A DNA stretch of 12,875 nt from CAYRIF01 sp964424205 (lineage in GTDB: Bacteria; Bacteroidota; Bacteroidia; Cytophagales; Cyclobacteriaceae), in the NCBI GenBank assembly GCA_964424205.1, contig CAYRIF010000086.1, forward strand, positions 1-12,875. Direction: 5' to 3'. The notes beneath the pieces are model-generated. The model was given only the letters and a program-made list of their open reading frames with translations. It was not told the DNA's origin and made no database searches. Both the position numbers and the translations under genes were made by a program. This document shows, piece after piece, positions 7,503-12,875 of the stretch. The number at the start of each line of letters is the position of its first letter. Position 1 is the stretch's first letter.

Positions 7503-8236
7503 AAACACTAAAATATTTTTTACTTCTGTTTATCCTCTTCTCATTTACACGCTCCAGTTTCAAAGAACAGCAACTCAAATACAAAAGAGTTAGGGCGGCT
7601 TATGACAAAAAGGGAAGCGTGGTCTCAGAAAGATTAAAAGCGTTGGATATTAAAAAATTGGAAATTTATATACGGGTTTTTAAAAAGGACGATGTGCTGG
7701 AATTGTGGGGAAAGGATGTGAGTGCCAAGAAATTTTCGCTGATAAAAAACTTCGAAATTTGCGCCACTTCAGGCAAGTTGGGACCAAAAAGAAAGCAGGG
7801 TGATTATCAAGTTCCCGAAGGGTTTTACCACATTGATAGGTTCAACCCATGGAGCAATTTTCATTTGTCGTTAGGGATCAATTACCCTAATAAATCAGAT
7901 CGGATTTTGGGGGTAAAAGGAAAATTAGGAGGTGATATATTTATTCATGGCGCTTGTGTGACCATTGGCTGCGTACCCATTACCGATGATAAAATCAAAG
8001 AGCTATACATCTATTGTGTAGAAGCAAAAAATGACGGTCAAAAAACAATTCCTGTGACTATTTTTCCGACTAAACTCACGAAAAAAAACATGAGCGCCCT
8101 CAAAAATAGTCATGCCAATGACAGTGAAAAATTGAATCTGTGGAGCGATCTGAAAGATGGTTTTGATTCGTTCAATGAAAGTAAAACACTGCCCTCTATT
8201 TCGTTTTTGGCAAATGGTCGGTACATGGTAAAGTAA
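7499..8236 (+). CDS. YafK-type L,D-transpeptidase (YkuD fold)
   Basis: A 245-residue exported protein with a short hydrophobic signal (about 4-16, YFLLLFILFSF). The catalytic region is IFIHGACVTIGCVPIT (147-162), with histidine H150 and nucleophilic cysteine C158 in the GC motif; a second cysteine, C153, precedes it. GPKRKQGDYQVPEGFYHI (95-112) and NFHLSLGINYPN are typical of YafK/DpaA-like members rather than the canonical cross-linking ErfK group. YkuD-fold enzymes make or cut L,D bonds at meso-diaminopimelate in peptidoglycan; E. coli YafK (DpaA) releases Braun lipoprotein from the wall, so an amidase-like role is possible here as well as transpeptidation. It is coupled to the DUF4230 gene by an ATGA overlap and is followed by a bidirectional terminator. 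Confidence 0.88.
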   Translation: MKTLKYFLLLFILFSFTRSSFKEQQLKYKRVRAAYDKKGSVVSERLKALDIKKLEIYIRVFKKDDVLELWGKDVSAKKFSLIKNFEICATSGKLGPKRKQGDYQVPEGFYHIDRFNPWSNFHLSLGINYPNKSDRILGVKGKLGGDIFIHGACVTIGCVPITDDKIKELYIYCVEAKNDGQKTIPVTIFPTKLTKKNMSALKNSHANDSEKLNLWSDLKDGFDSFNESKTLPSISFLANGRYMVK

Positions 8237-8238
8237 CA

Positions 8239-8276
8239 AAAAAAGCACAACCCTTAGCGGTTTGTGCTTTTAAAAA
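8239..8276. terminator. Bidirectional intrinsic terminator between convergent genes
   Basis: The arms AAAAGCACAA (8241-8250) and TTGTGCTTTT (8262-8271) are perfectly complementary over 10 bp, with a further CC/GG pairing inside past one bulged base. A-runs lie on the left and T/A-runs on the right, so the hairpin ends in a T tract on both strands. It lies 5 bases after the L,D-transpeptidase stop and about 20 bases beyond the stop of the convergent YceI gene, serving both. Confidence 0.85.
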
Positions 8277-8291
8277 CGTGGTATTTATAAT

Positions 8292-8951
8292 CTACTTTGT
8301 CAACGTCACATCAATCTTAAAGGCAATGTCATCAGCAATCAGATAATCAGTGGGTACATCCTTCTCTCCTTCTGTATGATAAGACAACCCCCAGTCTTGT
8401 CTATTTACTGAAAAATCTTCGGAGTTTACAGATACTTCATTTTCTGATATTGTCACATTGGCATTGAAGGTAATGCTTTTTGTTTGATCCAACATGGTTA
8501 GATTTCCAGTAACCTTAGAATTATATTCTCCTTCGGCACTCTCGATACCCGTGAGCTCAAATTTTGAAGTAGGATAGGCACTAACCTTGAAAAAATCATC
8601 ACTTTTCAAATGTCCCGTCAGCTTCGCAATTTGCTCATCGCCTTCTGGAAAACTTTCTACCGTTAGTGAAGCCATATCCATCAAAATTGTAGCATTCGCT
8701 AACACACCATCATCCACTAGAAATTCAGCACTCTTTAGGCTTACTTTTCCAAACCTTGGCGAAACACCTGCCAAATGCGTGGCTCCCCAGGTGATATGAC
8801 TTCCTTCTTTAATTGTTGTCAAAGGCTTTGCCGATTCACTTTGGCTCACCTCTACTTCTTGAGCGTCAGTTGTTTCTGCCTTTTTTTCATTGTTAGAACA
8901 AGAAGTTAGCAGTGCGCCAATCACGAATACCGATAAAATTATTTTTTTCAT
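8292..8951 (-). CDS. YceI-like lipoprotein
   Basis: A 219-residue YceI-like (lipocalin-like barrel) protein with a lipoprotein signal MKKIILSVFVIGALLTSC (lipid-modified C18) followed by a charged linker to about residue 45. The domain shows the family pattern: ITWGATHLAGVSPRFGKVSL near the start, a FPEGDEQIAKLTGHLKSDDFF segment, YPTSKFELTGI, a VTGNLTMLDQTKSITF strand pair and a final DDIAFKIDVTLTK strand. The soluble family member from Thermus binds a polyisoprenoid chain in the barrel; what this one binds is unknown. It lies 59 bases downstream of the 7TM membrane protein gene on the same strand, so it may be read through from the marR promoter or have its own. I find no second copy of the marR inverted repeat and no clean -7 box in the gap. 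Confidence 0.88.
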   Translation of the reverse strand: MKKIILSVFVIGALLTSCSNNEKKAETTDAQEVEVSQSESAKPLTTIKEGSHITWGATHLAGVSPRFGKVSLKSAEFLVDDGVLANATILMDMASLTVESFPEGDEQIAKLTGHLKSDDFFKVSAYPTSKFELTGIESAEGEYNSKVTGNLTMLDQTKSITFNANVTISENEVSVNSEDFSVNRQDWGLSYHTEGEKDVPTDYLIADDIAFKIDVTLTK

Positions 8952-9010
8952 GCTTTGAATTATTTAGGGTTATACTTTATAGTTTACAAAATCCATTTAA
9001 CCATTTCACA

Positions 9011-9688
9011 TTATCGTTGTCTTCTCAAAATAATAAACCCAGCAATATTTGAAATCAAAACCAAAGGTACTATTATTACTGGTAATAATAGGAAAGGAAA
9101 TTTCATAACGGCAACATTTGGTTGGTCAAAGGCAAACTGTTGTAAAACTGTTGGTGCGGAAAGGAACGCATTCACGACAATATTTACCAAAAGAACAATG
9201 GAGCAAACATGCCAAATCCATAATAAAGTCTTATTAATTTTATTACTTCTAAAAGCAATTAAAACCATGATAGGGGCAGTTATACCAGCGAGAATATCAA
9301 AATTTCGCCCTTCAAAGGTCATTAATTCAGGCACATAACCCGCCAAAAACAACCAGAACAACACTAGCTCAACAGGGATGCGCACGGCGTGAAGAAACAT
9401 CAGTTGTTTGAGATTAAAGGTAGCCAACCAGTCCTTCATTTTTTTAGAAAATATTGAAGCTAAAATAACTAGAATGATAGGGAAAATTACGAATAAAAAC
9501 CTTGGAGGCGTAGTCTGAGTGTTTTCATAAAACCCGACATATGCCAATAGGCTATGCAATATCCCCCATAAAATAATCCCTACCATAAACTTGGTACTTT
9601 TGTTACTGGCAAAATAGAATAACACTAAAGAATAGACAGTTGCAGCAAAAAATGTGTGGTAAACGTAGGTTTGTAGGTCTGTAATCAT
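9011..9688 (-). CDS. Seven-helix membrane protein of unknown function
   Basis: I do not recognise a named family. The 225 residues contain about seven hydrophobic helices: roughly 10-27, 34-53, 64-82, 100-118, 129-146, 154-175 and 196-221. Polar and charged residues in or beside the helices stand out, especially FLHAVRIPVELVLFW (H100, R103, E107), FEGRNFDILAG (R128, D131) and IWHVCSIVLLVN (H160, N169). This spacing suggests a buried functional site rather than a mere anchor. It starts 5 bases after the marR stop, so the two form an operon and the protein is probably controlled by that regulator. A transporter, sensor or membrane-bound redox protein are all open possibilities; none is supported by a specific motif. 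Confidence 0.78.
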   Translation of the reverse strand: MITDLQTYVYHTFFAATVYSLVLFYFASNKSTKFMVGIILWGILHSLLAYVGFYENTQTTPPRFLFVIFPIILVILASIFSKKMKDWLATFNLKQLMFLHAVRIPVELVLFWLFLAGYVPELMTFEGRNFDILAGITAPIMVLIAFRSNKINKTLLWIWHVCSIVLLVNIVVNAFLSAPTVLQQFAFDQPNVAVMKFPFLLLPVIIVPLVLISNIAGFIILRRQR

Positions 9689-9693
9689 AACAT

Positions 9694-10122
9694 TTAATTT
9701 ATATTCTCTGAACCCGCTATTGGGCGCAACTTTTTTTCCAATTTTTCAATCATTTTCATCCCGTCATCATCAAGTGTAGTAGCCAGCTCATCCATCACCC
9801 CTTCCCAGATAGGAATTAGTTTTTCCACTAAGACCCCTCCTGTTTTTGTAAGTGTCACTTCGGGGCGGTATACCGCAGTCCTCTTAATTAGGTTTTTCTT
9901 TTCAAGCAGACGTATCGCCCTACTCACTGTCGACCGATTCAGTGCTAATCTGTCCCCAATTTTTCCCTGCGCTATTTTTCCTGAAACACGAAGTACAAAT
10001 AACACCGTCATCTGGTTTTCGGTAATATCAAATTCAACCAAGCACTTTCTATAATAACTGTCAGCAATTCGTGATAATCGCCTAAGTCGTGCGCCCACAC
10101 ACGCCTGCATTTTGTATTTCAT
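9694..10122 (-). CDS. MarR family winged-helix transcriptional regulator
   Basis: A 142-residue regulator of the usual MarR size. An N-terminal helix (9-30) leads to the ITENQMTVLFVLRVSGKIAQGKIGDRLALNRSTVSRAIRLLEKKNLIKR region (34-82), in which 51-73 form the helix-turn-helix with recognition helix about NRSTVSRAIRLLEKK. A wing (YRPEVTLTKTGG) and a C-terminal dimerisation helix follow. MarR proteins bind palindromes as dimers and release on ligand binding or cysteine oxidation; C8 and C28 are present, but no redox role can be claimed. It heads the operon with the 7TM protein and perhaps YceI, and is divergent from glyS. The ATG at 10122 sits 4 bases after a perfect -7 box, so either the mRNA is leaderless or translation begins at M5 (10110). 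Confidence 0.92.
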   Translation of the reverse strand: MKYKMQACVGARLRRLSRIADSYYRKCLVEFDITENQMTVLFVLRVSGKIAQGKIGDRLALNRSTVSRAIRLLEKKNLIKRTAVYRPEVTLTKTGGVLVEKLIPIWEGVMDELATTLDDDGMKMIEKLEKKLRPIAGSENIN

Positions 10123-10126
10123 AATA

Positions 10127-10157
10127 CAAATATAACGAACTATGTTGTCTATACAAC
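10127..10157 (-). promoter_or_regulatory. marR promoter (Bacteroidota TTG/TAnnTTTG type)
   Basis: On the minus strand the -7 box is TATATTTG (10134 down to 10127), identical to the consensus TAnnTTTG. Exactly 19 bases upstream is GTTG (10157-10154) as the -33 element, a standard spacing for the Bacteroidota primary sigma factor. The -7 box is followed by TATT and then the ATG, so the predicted transcription start lies on or within a few bases of the start codon. Confidence 0.72.
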
Positions 10158-10160
10158 ATA
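10141..10160. promoter_or_regulatory. Inverted-repeat operator, probable MarR binding site
   Basis: Perfect 8+8 inverted repeat: TATGTTGT (10141-10148), 4-base spacer CTAT, ACAACATA (10153-10160). The TTGT/ACAA core and 20-bp span fit sites bound by MarR dimers. One arm contains the -33 TTG of the marR promoter, so occupancy would block RNA polymerase there: the textbook geometry of autorepression. It ends about 29 bases short of the glyS -33 element, so an effect on glyS is less certain. Confidence 0.7.
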
Positions 10161-10188
10161 TATGTAAATTATAATTATCTTCTCCTCA

Positions 10189-10219
10189 TTGATAATTCTA
10201 AATGGTTGATTTATCTTTG
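10189..10219 (+). promoter_or_regulatory. glyS promoter (TTG/TAnnTTTG type)
   Basis: A TTG near 10189, a spacer of 20-21 bases, and the -7 box TATCTTTG at about 10212-10219 (consensus TAnnTTTG). TGCC then separates the box from the ATG of glyS, implying a leaderless or nearly leaderless message. Positions could be off by one because of a nearby homopolymer. Confidence 0.65.
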
Positions 10220-10223
10220 TGCC

Positions 10224-11777
10224 ATGGCAAAATCAAACAATGACAATTTATTGAAAAAAATCATTTCCCATTCAAAAGAATATGGTTTTGTGTTTCCTTC
10301 TAGTGAGATTTATGATGGGCTTGCAGCCGCTTATGATTATGGGCAAAATGGTGTGGAGCTAAAAAACAATATAAAAGCTTATTGGTGGAAAGCCATGGTA
10401 CAAATGCACGAAAACATTGTGGGTTTAGATGCCTCTATTTTTATGCACCCTACCACTTGGAAAGCCTCTGGTCATGTAGATGCCTTCAATGATCCATTGA
10501 TTGATAATAAGGACTCTAAAAAAAGATACCGTGCCGATGTTTTGATTGAAGATTATATTGCCAAAATAGCAGGAAAAATCAATAAAGAAGTTCAAAAAGC
10601 GCAAAAACGATTTGGTGATGCCTTTGACAAGAAAGAATTTTTGGCAACCAACGGACGGGTACTTCAAAACCAGCAAAAGATTGATGCCATTAACCAAAGG
10701 TTAAAGACAGGCATTGAAACTGAAAATCTTGCAGATATTAAATTGCTCATTGAAGAACTTGGTATTGCAGATCCTGTTTCTGGATCCAAAAACTGGACTG
10801 ATGTTCGTCAGTTTAATTTGATGTTCTCTACTGAATTAGGATCGCTAGCAGATGGTGCCAATAAGATTTATTTAAGACCCGAAACAGCGCAAGGTATTTT
10901 TGTTAATTTCCTAAACGTACAAAAAACTGGGAGGATGAAAATTCCTTTCGGTATTGCACAAATTGGCAAGGCGTTTAGAAATGAAATCATCGCACGTCAG
11001 TTCATCTTCAGAATGCGAGAATTCGAGCAGATGGAAATGCAATTCTTTGTGAAGCCTGGAGAGGAGTTGAAGTGGTACGAGTATTGGAAAGAACAAAGAA
11101 TGCAATGGCACCAAGCCCTGGGAATTGACCCCGAAAAATATAGGTTTCATGACCATCTAAACTTAGCACACTATGCCAATGCTGCTGCAGATATCGAATT
11201 TGATTTTCCGATGGGTTTCAAAGAATTAGAAGGAATCCACTCTCGAACAGATTTTGATCTCAAAGCGCATGAAGAACACTCCGGTAAAAAATTACAATTT
11301 TTTGACCCAAAAGAAAATAAAAACTATGTGCCGTATGTGGTAGAGACTTCTGTGGGGCTGGATCGGATGTTCCTAGCCGTTTTATCAGCTGCCTACACTG
11401 AAGAAGTGCTGGTAGATGGATCACAAAGAACGGTACTAAAAATAAATCCAGTATTAGCACCCAACAAAGTAGCGATACTACCGCTGATGAATAAAGATGG
11501 ACTGCCTGAAAAAGGAAGGGAAATTTTAAACAGTTTGAAATATGACTTTGTTTGTCAGTATGATGCCAAAGATGCTATCGGAAAAAGGTACAGAAGGCAA
11601 GATGCCATTGGCACACCACTATGTGTCACCATCGATCATCAAACGCTAGAAGACAATACCGTAACCATCAGGTACAGGGATTCTATGAAACAAGACAGAA
11701 TTTCTGTTGATGTGCTGAATAAAAAAATAGCAAAAGAAGTGGACTTTAAGAATATTTTCTCTTCCTTAGAGGGGTAA
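10224..11777 (+). CDS. glyS: Glycine--tRNA ligase (class II, single-chain type)
   Basis: Charges tRNA-Gly with glycine, as the homodimeric form. From the ATG at about 10224 it is 517 residues. N-terminal motif 1 region MHPTTWKASGHVDAFNDPL (74-92); RPETAQGIFVNF (218-229); motif 2 FRNEIIARQFIFRMREFEQMEMQFF (251-275) with R252; motif 3 ETSVGLDRMFLAVL (374-387) with R381; anticodon-binding domain 411-500 (LAPNKVAILPL, IGKRYRRQDAIGTP). I reject the TTG at 10206 as the start because it lies upstream of the -7 box and MAKSNND is a normal GlyRS N-terminus. The zinc-binding cysteines of the Thermus enzyme are missing (N95 and S98 replace the first CxxC); only C444 and C467 remain. It is divergent from marR. 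Confidence 0.96.
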   Translation: MAKSNNDNLLKKIISHSKEYGFVFPSSEIYDGLAAAYDYGQNGVELKNNIKAYWWKAMVQMHENIVGLDASIFMHPTTWKASGHVDAFNDPLIDNKDSKKRYRADVLIEDYIAKIAGKINKEVQKAQKRFGDAFDKKEFLATNGRVLQNQQKIDAINQRLKTGIETENLADIKLLIEELGIADPVSGSKNWTDVRQFNLMFSTELGSLADGANKIYLRPETAQGIFVNFLNVQKTGRMKIPFGIAQIGKAFRNEIIARQFIFRMREFEQMEMQFFVKPGEELKWYEYWKEQRMQWHQALGIDPEKYRFHDHLNLAHYANAAADIEFDFPMGFKELEGIHSRTDFDLKAHEEHSGKKLQFFDPKENKNYVPYVVETSVGLDRMFLAVLSAAYTEEVLVDGSQRTVLKINPVLAPNKVAILPLMNKDGLPEKGREILNSLKYDFVCQYDAKDAIGKRYRRQDAIGTPLCVTIDHQTLEDNTVTIRYRDSMKQDRISVDVLNKKIAKEVDFKNIFSSLEG

Positions 11778-11825
11778 ATCATTGTATTATTTTAATATTT
11801 CAAGATTTATTATAATTTTTTTACC

Positions 11826-11858
11826 TTAAAAGGGTTACTTTTTTGTATTAAAAGGTAC
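11826..11858 (+). repeat. Short direct repeat upstream of the MtfA-like gene
   Basis: TTAAAAGGGTTAC begins at 11826 and TTAAAAGGTAC at 11848, 22 bases apart, about two helical turns, with a T-rich tract between. The 112-base gap between glyS and the peptidase gene is otherwise AT-rich and shows no strong hairpin terminator or clean TAnnTTTG box. The repeat could be a tandem regulator site, or chance in AT-rich DNA. Confidence 0.3.
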
Positions 11859-11889
11859 ATATGTATAAACCTTAAATTACCCCACTACG

Positions 11890-12678
11890 ATGTTGGCATA
11901 CTTTCCAATATTTTTTCCGTTTTTTGCCCTTGCTTTATTGGCATTGAGCATAAGCAAAGATTTATTGCTGTTTTTTAAGCCCATTTCCAAAGAACACAAG
12001 AAAATTCTTGCTGACCTATTTCTTTACTACCAACGACTTGACGCAAAGAAAAAAGTGCAATTCGAAAAACGTGTCAATAGATTTATAAGACTAAAACATT
12101 TTATTCCACGAGATTTTCCGATAGTGTCTGAAGAGATGAAAGTATTGATTTCAGCCGCAGCGGTACAGCTAACTTTTGGACTGCACGAAATTTATTTGAC
12201 CCATTTTAATAGAATTCTTGTTTATCCGGATACGTATTTTTCGTTTATCAATAGGCAATACCATAAGGGCGAGGTGAACCCGCAGCACGGCGTGATTGTA
12301 CTTTCCTGGAAGGCATTTCAAGAAGGGTACGAACCATCTGCCTCTGATAGAAACTTAGGATTGCACGAAATGGCACATGCATTACACTTAGAGGATAAAA
12401 TTGTTTTTGGAAAAGAAGGATGCTGTTTGGATGAAAAACTTCTTTACGAATATCAAAAATTATCCAAAAATGTCATTCAAAAAATTCAAACAGGCGAGGA
12501 ACATTTTTTTAGAAAGTATGCCGCTACAAATGATGAGGAATTCTTTGCAGTATCTATTGAATGCTTTTTTGAAAAGCCTGAAGGCTTCCTTGAGAATCAC
12601 CCCAAACTATACCATACGCTTGCAAGTATTTTAAAGCAAGACCCGCTGGAGGTATATATGAGTGGGACTGCGGCTTAA
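11890..12678 (+). CDS. MtfA-family zinc metallopeptidase (M90-like), membrane-anchored
   Basis: A 262-residue gluzincin-like peptidase. The zinc site is HEMAH (H159, E160, H163), with E217 in NDEEFFAVSIECFFEKP as the likely third ligand; by alignment from memory this matches E212 of E. coli MtfA, whose HEVAH begins at 149. The C-terminal HPKLYHTLASILKQDPLEVY is also typical of the family. Unlike E. coli MtfA, which is cytosolic and lacks such a segment, residues 4-21 are strongly hydrophobic (YFPIFFPFFALALLALSI), predicting a membrane anchor. E. coli MtfA binds the Mlc repressor and controls glucose uptake; no PTS or Mlc context is seen here, so the role is unknown. The ATG at 11890 gives the full anchor. 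Expressed on the same strand as glyS, 112 bases downstream. Confidence 0.87.
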   Translation: MLAYFPIFFPFFALALLALSISKDLLLFFKPISKEHKKILADLFLYYQRLDAKKKVQFEKRVNRFIRLKHFIPRDFPIVSEEMKVLISAAAVQLTFGLHEIYLTHFNRILVYPDTYFSFINRQYHKGEVNPQHGVIVLSWKAFQEGYEPSASDRNLGLHEMAHALHLEDKIVFGKEGCCLDEKLLYEYQKLSKNVIQKIQTGEEHFFRKYAATNDEEFFAVSIECFFEKPEGFLENHPKLYHTLASILKQDPLEVYMSGTAA

Positions 12679-12875
12679 TACTATTTGATTATAATCTCTT
12701 TCATTTTTTCTCTGCCGTAAAAAACTGGGAAGTTAAAACATCAAAATAAACGTTTTGGTACAATACTAACACACAAAGGTAGGACTGTTTCAACAGCATA
12801 AATCAGATCAAATGATGCCGTTGACAGAAATATCAAATAATTATTGACTAAATTGTAGCATCATTTTAAAATCAA
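12679..12875. other. Intergenic tail without a supported gene
   Basis: 197 AT-rich bases to the right edge. The longest reading frames are about 20-32 codons with no recognisable motif. The minus strand carries a TACCTTTG (TAnnTTTG match at about 12773-12780), but no TTG at standard spacing and no gene behind it. The last 33 bases are open on the minus strand up to a TAA, which could be the C-terminus of a gene entering from the right; there is too little to call. Confidence 0.5.

Noticed and set aside
8955..9338. 127-codon plus-strand frame antisense to the 7TM protein gene
   Set aside because: The minus-strand frame has coherent membrane topology and operon spacing; the plus frame has no motif.
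10206..10223. TTG-initiated N-terminal extension of glyS (MIYLCA before MAKSNND)
   Set aside because: The extension lies across the TATCTTTG promoter box, and MAKSNND is a normal GlyRS start.
12700..12815. Minus-strand 32-codon frame in the right-hand tail with a TACCTTTG box
   Set aside because: The box lies inside the frame rather than ahead of it, no -33 element is at standard spacing, and the peptide has no recognisable features.

Overview
This window reads as chromosomal housekeeping DNA from a member of the Bacteroidota. The evidence is low GC with A-rich leaders, promoter elements of the Bacteroidota type (TTG, about 19-21 bases, TAnnTTTG), lipoproteins with short lipoboxes, and family variants typical of the phylum (long LipB, rhomboid, DUF4230, S41 protease and cysteine-poor GlyRS types). 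A Cytophagales-like or flavobacterial relative is my guess; the window does not settle the order. A run of exactly 100 Ns (4314-4413) marks a scaffold join, so the two sides may not be truly adjacent. I see no IS element, prophage, CRISPR array, tRNA or rRNA.

Layout, left to right. (1) Plus strand, 1-1868: the 3' end of a mannose-6-phosphate isomerase gene, then lipB (octanoyltransferase) 3 bases later, then a PolB-exonuclease-like nuclease with a TTG start. (2) Minus strand, 4303-1893, a tight operon read leftwards: proC, a short-chain-type polyprenyl diphosphate synthase, and a rhomboid protease (3-base gap, then an ATGA overlap). (3) After the N gap, minus strand 6716-4444: a ctpA-type S41 protease overlapping by one base an SGNH-hydrolase lipoprotein. 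(4) Divergent from it, plus strand 6852-8236: a membrane-anchored DUF4230 protein overlapping (ATGA) a YafK-type L,D-transpeptidase. Parts 3 and 4 together form an envelope and peptidoglycan-flavoured cluster around one 135-base divergent promoter region. (5) A bidirectional terminator at 8239-8276. (6) Minus strand 10122-8292: a MarR regulator, a seven-helix membrane protein of unknown function and a YceI-like lipoprotein, probably one regulatory unit. (7) Divergent from marR, plus strand: glyS (glycyl-tRNA synthetase), then a membrane-anchored MtfA-family zinc peptidase, then 197 bases without a convincing gene.

The most informative regulatory stretch is the roughly 100 bases between marR and glyS. 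Both directions carry a good TTG/TAnnTTTG promoter whose -7 box ends only four bases before the ATG, implying leaderless or nearly leaderless transcripts. A perfect 8+8 inverted repeat covers the -33 element of the marR promoter, which suggests autorepression. Nothing here is clearly a new system. The best candidates for a second look are the marR/7TM/yceI unit, the leaderless divergent promoters, the zinc-site-less GlyRS and the DUF4230/L,D-transpeptidase pair.
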